Source: Deltaproteobacteria bacterium (lineage in GTDB: Bacteria; Myxococcota_A; UBA9160; UBA6930). From it: a stretch of 64,000 nucleotides of DNA. This document shows positions 1-9,497 of the stretch, piece after piece; position 1 is the stretch's first letter, and each line of letters starts with the position of its first letter. Where the stretch lies: contig JAJDAP010000072.1 in assembly GCA_029261795.1 (NCBI GenBank), positions 1 through 64,000 of the forward strand. Direction: 5' to 3'. The position numbers and the translations under genes were made by a program. The notes beneath the pieces were generated by a model that was not told the origin of the DNA, searched no databases, and saw only the letters and a program-made list of their open reading frames with translations.

Positions 1-237
1 ATCACAGGCCTTCGCCCAGGAGCGTTCGAGTTCGCGTACGAGCTTCACGGTTCGAAGGGAGGGCACGCCATCGCGCACCTTCAGGGTGACGTGGCAGGGA
101 TACCGGGAAGCCAGTCCGGTTCGGCGGAGATGCGGAATGCCGGAACCCGCCTGCGGCTTTCGCCCAGCACCGGCCCGCTTCCCGCCCCACCCGGAATGTC
201 GCAGTTCTAGCTGGATTCCGGATGACTTACGCAGCAT
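1..237 (-). CDS. REP-associated (Y1/RAYT-type) transposase-like protein, N-terminal part, cut by window edge
   Basis: Reading the reverse strand from the ATG at 237 gives an open frame of 79 residues that runs off the window. It begins with a basic GGKRAGAGRKP segment and continues with RYPCHVTLKVRDGVPSLR, the N-terminal pattern of the stand-alone Y1-transposase (TnpA-REP) proteins common in deltaproteobacteria. The catalytic HUH and Tyr motifs would lie outside the window, so activity cannot be judged. Family assignment rests on recognition of this N-terminal pattern. A promoter-like pair at 244-271 would put transcription start almost on the ATG. Confidence 0.72.
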   Translation of the reverse strand, partial: MLRKSSGIQLELRHSGWGGKRAGAGRKPQAGSGIPHLRRTGLASRYPCHVTLKVRDGVPSLRTVKLVRELERSWAKACD

Positions 238-243
238 GCATTG

Positions 244-271
244 AATATAGCGATCTTAGACTATCAAGCAA
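244..271 (-). promoter_or_regulatory. Putative sigma-70-type promoter of the Y1 transposase-like gene
   Basis: On the reverse strand TTGCTT (266-271) and TATATT (244-249) are separated by 16 nt. The predicted start would fall on or next to the ATG at 237, implying a nearly leaderless transcript. The area is AT-richer than its surroundings. The rest of 272-473 shows no gene. Confidence 0.3.
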
Positions 272-473
272 GAGAAATCGTCATCACATCTCCGAAACAC
301 CGTTCGACTCGCCCCACGCCCGCCAGCGCCCTCGACCTCACCCGAGCCACCTAACATTTTCGCGAACCACCCCCTCGACAGCCCTCCGGTCCCAACGCAA
401 CGCCGAGTTCCTCCACCCCTCTGCCAGGAATGCGGGCCGGGGCGCCTGTGCAAAGGTTCCCTAGGCTCCCGGC

Positions 474-1661
474 GTGTCCGAAGTATCCGCGACTGATTGC
501 TCCCACCGGCCAACCTGTCCGGGTTGTCCCCGTTTCGGTGTTCCGGGCATTGCCCGCGAGGCACTCGACCGTCTGCAGCGCCTGGCGCTTCGTTGTGGCG
601 GCGAGGCTCAGCCGCTTGCGCCCCAACCCCCCGAGATCGCGACACCGATCGGCTACCGGCACCGCGCCCGCCTCATGGTGCGCGGGCGTGCGGCGTCGCC
701 GAAGGTCGGAATCTTCCAGGCCGGTTCCCACAAGATTGCCGACATCCCACGCTGCCAGGTCCACCACCCGGTCATCAACCGCGTGGCCGCGCTCGCGAAG
801 GAAGCAATCAGAGCCACGGGCATCGAGCCGTACGCCGAGGCACCGCACCGGGGCTGCATTCGCGCGATCCAGGTCGTCGTCGAGCGGGGCAGCCAGCGCG
901 CCCAGGTCGTCGCGATCACGAACGACTCGGACATGCGCCGAGCGAGCGCATTCCTTGAAGCCTTCGAAGCGCGATTGCGGCGGGCCGAGATCCTCCACAG
1001 CTTGTGGTGGAATGGGAACCCGGAACGCACCAATACGATTCTCGGCAGCCGCTTAGAACTCGTTGCCAGCACGGCCGGGGCCGACGGCTGGATCCGCGAG
1101 TCGATCGGGGGCGCCGAGGTCTTCTTCCCTCCCGCTGCCTTTGGGCAGAGTCACCTTCGCCTCGCGGATGTTCTCGTCGCTCGCGTCCACGAATTCGTCG
1201 GCGCCGCCGAGCGGGTTTCCGAATGCTATGCCGGCTGCGGATCGATCGGGCTGGGACTCGTAGCCGCCGGCGCCTGCGCCGCCTTCAACGAACAGAACCC
1301 CGCCGGAATCGCAGGCCTGATGCGCGGCATCGACGAGCTCGGCGCGCACGATCGCACCAGCATCTCGTCCGGGGCCGCTGGCGACTGCCTCGAAATTCTC
1401 GATGGCGCCGAAGTCGTCATCGTCGACCCGCCCCGCAAGGGCTTGGACACGCCCTTGCTTCGCGCGCTCGGCTCCTCTGGCAGCGCACGGCTCGCCTATC
1501 TCAGCTGTGGGCTCGACAGTCTCGAACGAGACATTGTAGAACTGGTCGGAGGCGGCCAGCTGCGACTCAGGAGCCTGGAGCCGTTCGCCCTGTTCCCGTT
1601 CACGGAGCATGTCGAGACGCTCGCACTCCTCGAGCCGTCATGGGCATTACCTCCGCAGTAA
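474..1661 (+). CDS. TrmA/RumA-family class I SAM-dependent RNA (uracil-5)-methyltransferase
   Basis: Expected to methylate C5 of a uracil in rRNA or tRNA using SAM. The 395-residue protein opens with a cysteine cluster (CSHRPTCPGCPRFG), the N-terminal part of the RumA-type Fe-S motif. It has a Rossmann SAM site near residue 255 (YAGCGSIGLGLVAAG) and the family motif VDPPRKGLD. The nucleophile region reads YLSCGLDSLERD near 343-354, where most members have SCNP, so the Cys is kept but the neighbouring Asn is Gly. The start is GTG at 474, which includes the cysteine cluster. RlmD, RlmC and TrmA cannot be told apart here. Confidence 0.88.
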   Translation: MSEVSATDCSHRPTCPGCPRFGVPGIAREALDRLQRLALRCGGEAQPLAPQPPEIATPIGYRHRARLMVRGRAASPKVGIFQAGSHKIADIPRCQVHHPVINRVAALAKEAIRATGIEPYAEAPHRGCIRAIQVVVERGSQRAQVVAITNDSDMRRASAFLEAFEARLRRAEILHSLWWNGNPERTNTILGSRLELVASTAGADGWIRESIGGAEVFFPPAAFGQSHLRLADVLVARVHEFVGAAERVSECYAGCGSIGLGLVAAGACAAFNEQNPAGIAGLMRGIDELGAHDRTSISSGAAGDCLEILDGAEVVIVDPPRKGLDTPLLRALGSSGSARLAYLSCGLDSLERDIVELVGGGQLRLRSLEPFALFPFTEHVETLALLEPSWALPPQ

Positions 1662-1696
1662 TCGCCATGCCTACCGCGCGGTGTACAGTCGCGCAC

Positions 1697-2014
1697 ATGA
1701 AGAACCCGAATCTCGTTCTCTGGCTTTCGCGCCTGGCGCTGGTGCTCTTCGGTCTCTGGACCGCCCAGATCGTTCTCCATCACGGCTACACCGGCTTCAT
1801 CACCCTCTCGATGAGGGAAGACTGGGCAGCCCAGATGCTAGTCGACCTGGCGATCGCGCTCGCGATCGCGCTCGGCTGGCTGGTAGGAGACGCGCGTCGG
1901 CGCGGTGTCGCCGCATGGCCGTTCGTCGTGATCACCCTGTTCACCGGCTCGATCGGGCCCCTGCTCTATCTGAGCCTTCGCGTAGCTCCGCCCGAAGATC
2001 CGAAGCAGGCCTAG
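1697..2014 (+). CDS. Small integral membrane protein, DUF2834-like
   Basis: A 105-residue protein with three predicted hydrophobic helices: residues about 5-25, 40-60 and 75-95. It ends in a GPLLYLSLR segment like that of DUF2834-type membrane proteins. The ATG at 1697 is the first start after the methyltransferase stop and leaves a 35-nt gap. No catalytic residues are evident and the function is unknown. Confidence 0.6.
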   Translation: MKNPNLVLWLSRLALVLFGLWTAQIVLHHGYTGFITLSMREDWAAQMLVDLAIALAIALGWLVGDARRRGVAAWPFVVITLFTGSIGPLLYLSLRVAPPEDPKQA

Positions 2015-2078
2015 CGCCCATCGGCTGGCTCCGACGGGCGCAAGTGCGTTCCGCCCGCGATCGCGCCACACTGGGGCG

Positions 2079-2411
2079 ATGGCCTTTGGCAAACAGTCCG
2101 GTCCGCCCGCCTCGCATCAGCAGCTGAACGACTTGTTGGAGCTGCTCCAGAACGCGGGCCACGAAGATTTCCGCGACGCCCGCGGCCCCATGGGCTTCAA
2201 CCAGCGCCAGGCGGGCGGGAAGTTCACCCGCGACGAAGCGCAGGGGTTCATCGATCAGCTCGAGGCGGCCGAGGACGAACGGAATGAGCAGGCCGCGCCG
2301 AAGCCCCGGCCCCCGACGCTCAGCCAGGCGGAGCAGGCGCTCGGCAAGGTTTCCAGCGAGGACCTGGCGGCCGAGCTCCGGCGCCGCGGTTTTCGCGTCA
2401 GCGAGGACTGA
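2079..2411 (+). CDS. Hypothetical protein, 110 aa
   Basis: Charged soluble protein with no membrane segment or signal peptide. The N-terminal half has a helical segment followed by GGKFTRDEAQGFIDQLE. A proline-rich hinge near 75-82 leads to a short C-terminal helix ending AAELRRRGFRVSED. Codon usage matches neighbouring genes and it stands alone between the membrane protein and the thiolase. I do not recognise the family. Confidence 0.6.
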   Translation: MAFGKQSGPPASHQQLNDLLELLQNAGHEDFRDARGPMGFNQRQAGGKFTRDEAQGFIDQLEAAEDERNEQAAPKPRPPTLSQAEQALGKVSSEDLAAELRRRGFRVSED

Positions 2412-2483
2412 CTTCCGGCCACAACGTGACATGGCGCATCGATCGTGCCATACGTTGGACCGTCCCCCCTTCAGGAGCCCCCC

Positions 2484-3704
2484 ATGGCCGACGCATTCAT
2501 CATCGATACCTGCCGAACCCCCCGCGGCATTGGCAAGCAGGGCAAGGGTGCCCTCGCGCACCTGCATCCCCAGCACCTCGGTTCGACGGTGTTGCGCGCC
2601 CTCCAGGCCCGCAACGATTTCGACAGCGCCGATGTGGACGACATCGTGTGGGGCACCAGCTCGCAGGTGAGTGAACAATCGGGCGATCTCGGTCGCATGA
2701 GCGCGCTCGATGCGGGCTACGACACCAAGGCCAGCGGCGTCACCCTGGATCGCTTCTGCGGTTCCGGAATCACGAGTGCCAACATCGCCGCCACCGCGAT
2801 CATGGCCGGCATGGAGGATCTCGTGATTGCCGGCGGCACCGAGATGATGTCGCTCCCGAAGAAGGGCATGCTGCCGATGGGTGCCGGAAACATGCACCTG
2901 CAAGAGCTCCACCCGCAGCCGCACCAGGGTGTTTGCGCGGATGCCATCGCCACGTTGGAAGGCATCCCGCGTGAGGCCCTCGACGCCCTTGCCGCCGAAT
3001 CGCAGCGCCGGGCCGCCATCGCGATCAAGGAAGGCCGCTTCGACAACAGCGTGATCCCGGTTCACAACCTGGACGGCTCGGTCGCACTCGACCACGAGGA
3101 GTTTCCGCGACCGGGCACCACGGCCGAATCCCTCGCCGGCCTGCCGCCGAGCTTCCCCGCGATCGCTGATTACAGCCACAACGGTGCGCCGACCTACCGC
3201 GACCTGGTCGCCCAGAAGTTCCCGGATCTCGACATCGTGCACGTGCACCACGCGGGGAATTCCTCGGGCGTCGTCGATGGCTCCGGCGCCATCCTGATGG
3301 CCAGCGAGAGCTACGCCAAGACCCACGGCCTGAAGCCGCGCGCCCGCATCATCGCCACCGCCAACATGGGCGACGACCCGACGCTCATGCTCAACGCCCC
3401 GGTACCCGCAGCGCGCAAGGTGTTGCAACGCGCCGGCATGAGCCTGGCTGATATCGATCTCTTCGAAGTCAACGAAGCCTTCGCTGTCGTTTCCGAGAAG
3501 TTCCAGCGAGATCTGGACCTCGACCGCGACAAGGTCAACGTCAACGGTGGCGCCATGGCGCTCGGTCATCCGATCGGGGCTACCGGCTCGATCCTGATCG
3601 GCACCGCCCTCGACGAACTCGAACGCCAGGACAAGCAGGTCGGCCTCATCACGATGTGCGCCGGCGGCGGCATGGCTCCCGCGATCATCATCGAGCGGGT
3701 CTGA
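2484..3704 (+). CDS. Acetyl-CoA acetyltransferase / thiolase family protein
   Basis: Thiolase of 406 residues, the usual length, catalysing thiolytic cleavage or Claisen condensation of acyl-CoA. The nucleophilic cysteine is C92 in DRFCGSG. The C-terminal His sits in GHPIGATGS and the second catalytic Cys in MCAGGGMAP. The start is ATG 2484, preceded by AGGAG at 2473, and opens the typical [14 protein letters not shown] beta strand. An upstream in-frame ATG at 2445 has no such site. Substrate cannot be decided from sequence. The surrounding enoyl-CoA hydratase and isomerase-like genes fit fatty-acid, aromatic or steroid catabolism. Confidence 0.93.
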   Translation: MADAFIIDTCRTPRGIGKQGKGALAHLHPQHLGSTVLRALQARNDFDSADVDDIVWGTSSQVSEQSGDLGRMSALDAGYDTKASGVTLDRFCGSGITSANIAATAIMAGMEDLVIAGGTEMMSLPKKGMLPMGAGNMHLQELHPQPHQGVCADAIATLEGIPREALDALAAESQRRAAIAIKEGRFDNSVIPVHNLDGSVALDHEEFPRPGTTAESLAGLPPSFPAIADYSHNGAPTYRDLVAQKFPDLDIVHVHHAGNSSGVVDGSGAILMASESYAKTHGLKPRARIIATANMGDDPTLMLNAPVPAARKVLQRAGMSLADIDLFEVNEAFAVVSEKFQRDLDLDRDKVNVNGGAMALGHPIGATGSILIGTALDELERQDKQVGLITMCAGGGMAPAIIIERV

Positions 3705-3756
3705 TCGACACGCGGCGCAGCGGGCGAGAGCAAACGGCGCGGGAACAGGAGCGCGG

Positions 3757-4485
3757 ATGGAAGCCTCGGATTCCCGGTTGAGCACCACGGGCCACTTCAC
3801 GCCGGTCTTCGCGCGCCTGCGCGGCGAAGCGCGGTTGGCGGTCTACATCGACCTGAAGAGCCCGTACGCCTACATCGCCATCGAGCCGACCCGGGCCATG
3901 GCGCGATCCATCGGGGTCGAGATCGATTGGCGACCCTTCACCCTCGACATTCCGAGCTACCTGGGTTCTGCCAAGCTCGCCAAGGATGGCAAGACCGTCG
4001 AATCGGCCACGCGCACCAACCAGCAGTGGTCGGGGGTTCGTTATGCGTATGCGGATGCGCGCCGATACGCGGCGCTCACCGGCAAGACGATCCGCGGCAC
4101 CATCAAGATCTGGGATTCCAGCCTCGCCGGCATCGCCATGTTGTGGGCGAAGCGGCAAGGCGGTTTCGATGCCTTCGTCGATACCGTCTATCCCCCGTTC
4201 TGGCGCCGTGAGCTCGACATCGACGACCTCGCGGTGCTCGAACGCGCGATCTCGGAGTCCGACCTCGACGCGACGGGTTTTCGCGACTGGGCGGAAGCGG
4301 AAGGCCGCGCGCTGCACGACCGAACCAACGATGAGGCCTTCGACGCCGGCGTCTACGGCGTGCCCAGCTATCTCGTCGAGGACGAGATGTGGTTCGGTCG
4401 TGAGCACCTCCCGCGCGTGGCCTTCATCCTGGCGGGCCGCGAAGGCACGCCGCCCGACGTTGCCAACCGGAGATTCGGAACTTGA
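3757..4485 (+). CDS. 2-hydroxychromene-2-carboxylate isomerase-like DsbA-fold protein (copy 1)
   Basis: A 242-residue thioredoxin-fold protein of the DsbA/HCCA isomerase group. These are GSH-dependent isomerases in naphthalene-type catabolism, though many members have unknown substrates. The signature is [15 protein letters not shown] near residue 30, where Ser-Pro replaces the CxxC redox pair. The C-terminal cis-Pro region reads [19 protein letters not shown]. The lack of active-site cysteines argues against a disulfide oxidoreductase. The stop overlaps the start of the next, paralogous gene (TTGA), so the pair is translationally coupled. Confidence 0.82.
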   Translation: MEASDSRLSTTGHFTPVFARLRGEARLAVYIDLKSPYAYIAIEPTRAMARSIGVEIDWRPFTLDIPSYLGSAKLAKDGKTVESATRTNQQWSGVRYAYADARRYAALTGKTIRGTIKIWDSSLAGIAMLWAKRQGGFDAFVDTVYPPFWRRELDIDDLAVLERAISESDLDATGFRDWAEAEGRALHDRTNDEAFDAGVYGVPSYLVEDEMWFGREHLPRVAFILAGREGTPPDVANRRFGT

Positions 4486-5135
4486 GGTTCGACGCCGACC
4501 TGTCGGACGCCCGGATGACGGTGGTTCTGGATATCCGCCACCCCTTCGCGTACCTGGCCCTCGGGCCGACCATCGGGTTCGGCAAGCACAACGATCTCCA
4601 GCTCAACTGGCTGCCGCTGAGCGCCCAGACCCTGCGACCGCCCTCGATCCCTCCTAGCAGCGACGCCGCTGAAGATCGCAGCATCCGCCACAAGCGAAAC
4701 CGCGCGCAGATGATCGCGAGGGAGATCGCCGTCTACGCGGAAGCCCAGGGCTTGCTAGTCGAGGAGCCCTATCGCGACGGCCCCGCTGCTGCAATCGAGT
4801 TGGCCTGGCTCTGGATTCGAGCAGCCGCCCCGGGCGCCTTGGAGGCGTTTCTCGAGGAGGCCTTCGCGCGCTACTGGGCCAAGCAGCTCGATGCCGGCAG
4901 CATCGAACACGCCGCCGCGCTGGTGGCCCACTGCGGTTTCGATGCGGACCGGTTCGTAGCCTGGGCCGAGCACGAGGGGCCTGGCGCTGCGGCCGCCGTT
5001 TCCCGGCAGCTCGCCGAGGCCGGCATCTTCCAGACACCCGCGCTTCTGGTCGCGGACCAGGTCTTCTACGGCCGCCAGCACCTGCCCATGGTTGGTTGGC
5101 TTCTCGGGGGCAGACGGGGGCCGGGACCCATCTAG
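4482..5135 (+). CDS. 2-hydroxychromene-2-carboxylate isomerase-like DsbA-fold protein (copy 2)
   Basis: Paralogue of the preceding gene, 217 residues. It keeps the fold landmarks, with LDIRHPFAYLALGP at the N terminus and QTPALLVADQVFYGRQHLP at the C terminus. The SPYAY site of copy 1 is HPFAY here, so the catalytic Ser is His, and the GVPS before the strand is QTPA. Start is TTG 4482 overlapping the previous stop; ATG 4515 would also keep the fold. The two copies may form a heterodimer or act on successive substrates. That is inference from tandem arrangement and divergent active sites. Confidence 0.75.
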   Translation: MRFDADLSDARMTVVLDIRHPFAYLALGPTIGFGKHNDLQLNWLPLSAQTLRPPSIPPSSDAAEDRSIRHKRNRAQMIAREIAVYAEAQGLLVEEPYRDGPAAAIELAWLWIRAAAPGALEAFLEEAFARYWAKQLDAGSIEHAAALVAHCGFDADRFVAWAEHEGPGAAAAVSRQLAEAGIFQTPALLVADQVFYGRQHLPMVGWLLGGRRGPGPI

Positions 5136-5192
5136 CCGACGCGCCACCAGGGCCGGCGGAGCCGCCGCGTTCGCGTCGTGTAAGCTCGCCAG

Positions 5193-7460
5193 GTGCGCGC
5201 GCTCCTTCGGTTCGTCCTCGGTTCCCTCCTCCTCGTCGTTCTCGCCATTGCCGGTTTCATTCTCGTCGTTGGCGGCGGCCTCGGCGGCGAGCGGCACCTG
5301 CGCGGAGCGGTGGCAACCGAAGCGATTCCGGCCGCGGCACTCAGCAGGCGGAGCGCCGAACGATCCGCTCGTGGAACCGACTCCGAGGACGCGGGTTCGC
5401 CACCGATGCAGATCCTGTTCGGCGATCTGCACGTCCACACCAGCTACTCCAGTGACGCCTTCGTATTCTCGCTGCCGCTCCTGCAGGGCGAAGGCGCACA
5501 CCCTCCGGCCGATGCCTGCGACTTCGCACGCTTCTGCGCCGAGCTCGATTTCTTCAGCATCAACGATCACGCCGAGTACATCACGCCGTGGCAATGGGAC
5601 GAGACGAAACAGTCGATTCGCGACTGCAACGCGGTCGCCTCCGAGCCGCCGGATCTCGTGGCGTTTCTCGGCTGGGAGTGGACCCAGAGTTCCCCGACCC
5701 AGCTCGGCAGCGAGCGCACGCACTACGGTCACAAGAATGTGATCCTCCGCGATACCGAGGACGATCGCGTGCCGTCGCGGCCGATCGGCGCCGGTCGTGG
5801 CGGGATGTTCCCGACCGACACGCTCGGACCCGTCAGCTGGGCGGCCCTTCGAAGCGTGCTCTCGATCGGCGACTTCCCCGGAGACCTGGGGCCATACCGG
5901 GCTCTCAGTCGCTATGCGCGGGACGTCGCCGCACTGCCGAGCTGCGCAGAGGATGTGCCGGTCCGCGAGCTACCCGCAGATTGTCTCGAGGGCGCCGACA
6001 CGCCCGAAGTGTTGTTCCGCAAGCTCGACGACTGGGGCTTCGCGAGCCTCGTCATTCCCCACGGAACGAGCTGGGGCATCCACGCGCCGCCGGCAGCCGA
6101 CCTCGCCGATCAGCTCGCGCCCGCGATGCACGACCCCGAACGCCAGCGGCTGTTCGAGGTGTACTCGGGCCACGGCACCAGCGAATCGTGGCGAGCGCTT
6201 CGCGACACGACCATCGATTCCGAAGGCGGCCTCGAATGCGCCGCCCCGCGCGGGGGATACCTGCCATGCTGCTGGCGCGCCGGTGAGATCATTGGCGAGC
6301 GCTGCGGCGACGCATCGGAGGCGACCTGCGAGCGGCGCGTCCGCAACGCGCGCCAGTGGTTCGTCGATGCTGGCGGTGGCGATCGGGGGCGACTCGTCGT
6401 GCCTGGAACCCATCCCAATGGTTGGCTGGAGTGCGGCCAGCTCGCCGGCAGCTTCCAGCCCGCGCTCGACTATCGAACGGCCATGAGTGCACAGTACGGA
6501 CTCGCGCGCCGCCCTGCCAACGCTGCCCCCGGTGAGGCCGGAGCCTTTCGCTTCGGCCTGATCGGATCGAGCGACAACCACAAAGCGCGGGGCGGCGGTG
6601 GCTACAAGGAGTTCGGTCGCAAGACCTTCGGAGACGCCTACGGGTTGCGCGCGGACTGGCACGAACTGCTCTCTTCGGAACAGGCACCGGCATCCCCGGA
6701 GCCCGTGCCCGTCGCCGAGCTGCCCCCGAGCGCACCCTTCGCCGATCCCGGCAGCGAGCGCAATGCATCCTACTACTACACGGGAGGGCTCGTTGCCGTC
6801 CACGCGGAGAGTCCCCAGCGCGGGGCAATCTTCGAAGCCCTGGAGGCGAGGCGCGCCTACGGGACCAGTGGACCACGCATTCTGCTGCACTTCGAACTCC
6901 AGAACGGGCCGGCGGGGCCCGTCCCGATGGGCGGCACGGCGACGCTCGACGAGCCACCTCGTTTCCGCGTCGGTGCAACGGGTGCATTCGAACAGAAGCC
7001 TGGCTGCCCGGCCCATACCAAGGAGCGGCTCTCGGCCGAGCGCGTCGCTTTGCTATGTCGCAACGAGTGCTACCACCCGGGCGATCTTCGCGTTCCGATC
7101 GAACGAATCGAAGTCGTCCGGATTCGGCCCCAGGTCTCGCCGAGCGAGCCACTCGCAGGCCTGATCGAGGAGCCCTGGCGATCGTTCGCCTGCGACGACA
7201 CCGGCTCCGGCTGCGACGTCGAATTCGAGGATGCCGACTACGATTCGAACCGCGAGCACGTCTACTACGTGCGCGCTCTCCAGGCCCCGACACCGGCGGT
7301 CAACGGCGATCCCATGCGCTGCGAGCGCGATGCCGCGGGCAAGTGCGTCCGCGCGAGGTTATGCGCGGCCAGCGGACCGGATTTCGACCCGACTGACGAG
7401 TGCCTCGCGCCCGTGAGCGAGCGGGCCTGGAGCAGCCCGATCTTCCTGTCCGGCCCGTGA
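5193..7460 (+). CDS. DUF3604 domain protein, membrane-anchored PHP-like hydrolase
   Basis: 755 residues. An N-terminal hydrophobic segment (about 3-27) acts as signal or anchor. A PHP-like metal motif follows: GDLHVHTSYSSDA at 77-89 with H80 and H82, then INDHAEY with D125 and H126. Further conserved stretches are FLGWEWTQ and GSSDNHKARGGGG. This is the DUF3604 layout, a family of large secreted or anchored proteins with a PHP-related metal site and no established reaction. Several cysteine pairs fit an extracytoplasmic location. GTG 5193 was chosen because it gives the complete signal segment. Confidence 0.85.
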   Translation: MRALLRFVLGSLLLVVLAIAGFILVVGGGLGGERHLRGAVATEAIPAAALSRRSAERSARGTDSEDAGSPPMQILFGDLHVHTSYSSDAFVFSLPLLQGEGAHPPADACDFARFCAELDFFSINDHAEYITPWQWDETKQSIRDCNAVASEPPDLVAFLGWEWTQSSPTQLGSERTHYGHKNVILRDTEDDRVPSRPIGAGRGGMFPTDTLGPVSWAALRSVLSIGDFPGDLGPYRALSRYARDVAALPSCAEDVPVRELPADCLEGADTPEVLFRKLDDWGFASLVIPHGTSWGIHAPPAADLADQLAPAMHDPERQRLFEVYSGHGTSESWRALRDTTIDSEGGLECAAPRGGYLPCCWRAGEIIGERCGDASEATCERRVRNARQWFVDAGGGDRGRLVVPGTHPNGWLECGQLAGSFQPALDYRTAMSAQYGLARRPANAAPGEAGAFRFGLIGSSDNHKARGGGGYKEFGRKTFGDAYGLRADWHELLSSEQAPASPEPVPVAELPPSAPFADPGSERNASYYYTGGLVAVHAESPQRGAIFEALEARRAYGTSGPRILLHFELQNGPAGPVPMGGTATLDEPPRFRVGATGAFEQKPGCPAHTKERLSAERVALLCRNECYHPGDLRVPIERIEVVRIRPQVSPSEPLAGLIEEPWRSFACDDTGSGCDVEFEDADYDSNREHVYYVRALQAPTPAVNGDPMRCERDAAGKCVRARLCAASGPDFDPTDECLAPVSERAWSSPIFLSGP

Positions 7461-7475
7461 ACTCTCGGAGCGCGC

Positions 7476-9326
7476 TCAGGCCCCGGGTGCAGTTGGCGAA
7501 CCGGCGGCGTCGATCAACTGCTGGGCCTCGGGCGAATCGTGCTCGCGTTGGTAGAAGCCGATGATGTCCCGGTAGCGGACGTAGCCGAGCAGCTGTTCGT
7601 CGCGATCGGCCGTCTCGACGATCGGAAGCTTGTCGAACTCGGCCTCGTCGAAGAACTCGAGTGCTCGGACCAGGTTGTCACCCGGACTCAAGAACACGTT
7701 GCGCCGATTGATGAGGTCGTCGGCCAGCAGGAACTCGCTCAGATGGTCGAGGTCCTCGTGGTCGCCGAGATCGTTGAGCGACACCAGGCCCCGAAGGGCA
7801 CCGTGTTCGTCCTGCAGGATCATGTCGCTCTCACCGGACTCGCGGGCAAGCACCCGGATTGCGGCCAGCGGCAGGCCGGGCGAGATGATGGCCGACCGTT
7901 CGTAGACGCCACGCATGGCGTCGCCGATGGTCACGCCCTTCAAGAAGCTCGGATTCATCTCCCAGAGATGCGCCCGGGTCGAGAACTTGTCGTCCACCTG
8001 GGTCGTGTAGATCGACCAACGACGGGATGTCACCAGTGCGATGATGGCCACGACCATGAGCGGGGGCAACAACTCGTAGGCGCCCGTGAGTTCGCAGACC
8101 ATCATCAGCGAGGCGATCGGCGCATTGGCGACGCCGGCGAAGAACGCCCCCATCCCCACCACGACGAAGGGCGTCACGTCGGGCACCAACTCGGGAAAGA
8201 CCTGCTGGCTCAGCGTTCCGACGCAGCCGCCCAACATGGCACCGATCACGAGACTCGGGGCGAACACGCCGCCGGAACCACCCGACGAGATCGTGAACGA
8301 AGTCGTCACGATCTTGAGCATCGCGAGTGTCGCCAGGAACCCGACGGTGGTCTCGATCCCGTCAATGGGGCGGTGCAGGATCAGCTGCTGCACGTAGCCA
8401 AAACCCTGTCCCATCACCTGCGGATAGGCGAAGCCGATGATCCCGACGAGCAGTCCCCCGAGCGGCGGAACCAGGTACTTGTTGATCGGCAGTCGATCGA
8501 AGAACAGGCGCTTGGATCCGTGCATGAAGCGCACGTAGAGATAACCGGCGGCCGAGCAGACGAGACCCAGGACGGCATAGAACAGCAGCTGCACGGGCGA
8601 ATGGAACGATTCGCCGCTGTACGCGAAGACGTGGTCGAAGCCCTTCACCGAGCAGAAGATCGTGTAGGCCGTGACGGACGACAGGATTGCCGGCGTCAGC
8701 GCATCAGTCTCGAGGTCTTCTTTGTAGAGCACCTCCACTGCCGTGAGCGCACCACCGAGGGGCGCCCGGAAGATGGCTCCCAGGCCCCCGGCTGCGCCCG
8801 CCACCATCAATGTGCGTCGGGCCCGCGCCCCCATCTTGAGGTAGCGGCCCAGCGCCGAGCCGATTCCGGCACCGATCTGCGCGATGGGCCCTTCCTTCCC
8901 GGCACTTCCACCAGACGCGATCGTCGAGAGCGTGGCCAACGACTTCACCAGGGGAACGCGACCCCGCATCGACCCGGCCTTGTTGTGGAATGCGTCGATG
9001 TAGCCGTCGGTCCCGGTTCCTTCCGCCTCGGGCGCGAAGGTCTTGATCAGCAGCCCCGAGATCAGCCCCCCGGCGATCGGCAGCAGCAGCAGGAGCCAGC
9101 GGCGCGGCGGCCCGCTGGGTGCGCCCAGGTCGGATGCCTCGCCGTGCGGCAAGGGCACTGCGAGGCGCGCCCAGGAATGCATCGTGGTCTCGGTAGCCAG
9201 GTGCAACAGCTCGCTGAACAAGAGGGCCCCGAGCCCGGAAAGCACCCCGATGACGATCGAGTACAGGTAGATCGTGCGCGGATTGATGCTCGTCAGGAGC
9301 CGCTTCAGCTCGCGAAAATCGGCCAC
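7476..9326 (-). CDS. CLC-family chloride channel/transporter with C-terminal CBS pair
   Basis: About 616 residues from GTG 9326, which is preceded by GGAGG and begins ADFRELKRLL just before the first helix. The frame extends to 9434 without support. CLC landmarks are GSAGKEGPIAQIG, carrying the gating Glu, and GGSGGVFAPSL for the anion pathway. The membrane part covers about residues 20-440. The rest holds two CBS-type repeats, typical of nucleotide regulation in this family. The GSGIP motif is replaced by GTGTDG, so anion selectivity may differ. It converges on the DUF3604 gene with a 15-nt gap. Confidence 0.9.
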   Translation of the reverse strand: MADFRELKRLLTSINPRTIYLYSIVIGVLSGLGALLFSELLHLATETTMHSWARLAVPLPHGEASDLGAPSGPPRRWLLLLLPIAGGLISGLLIKTFAPEAEGTGTDGYIDAFHNKAGSMRGRVPLVKSLATLSTIASGGSAGKEGPIAQIGAGIGSALGRYLKMGARARRTLMVAGAAGGLGAIFRAPLGGALTAVEVLYKEDLETDALTPAILSSVTAYTIFCSVKGFDHVFAYSGESFHSPVQLLFYAVLGLVCSAAGYLYVRFMHGSKRLFFDRLPINKYLVPPLGGLLVGIIGFAYPQVMGQGFGYVQQLILHRPIDGIETTVGFLATLAMLKIVTTSFTISSGGSGGVFAPSLVIGAMLGGCVGTLSQQVFPELVPDVTPFVVVGMGAFFAGVANAPIASLMMVCELTGAYELLPPLMVVAIIALVTSRRWSIYTTQVDDKFSTRAHLWEMNPSFLKGVTIGDAMRGVYERSAIISPGLPLAAIRVLARESGESDMILQDEHGALRGLVSLNDLGDHEDLDHLSEFLLADDLINRRNVFLSPGDNLVRALEFFDEAEFDKLPIVETADRDEQLLGYVRYRDIIGFYQREHDSPEAQQLIDAAGSPTAPGA

Positions 9327-9497
9327 GCTCGATGGTCTCCCTCCGGAATGCAGGCCAACGCGGCTGGGAGCATAGGCAACTGCTGCCGGGCTGCTGCGCC
9401 GACGGCCTGCATGCCCGCGATGGGACATGGGCATTCTGTAGACTTCGCCATTTCCAGGGCACGACCAGACTCACACGGCTGGTTGGGAGGAGATCGC

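Noticed and set aside
1941-3800. 619-codon reverse frame opposite the thiolase
   Set aside because: The thiolase on the forward strand has all catalytic motifs; the reverse frame shows no motif.
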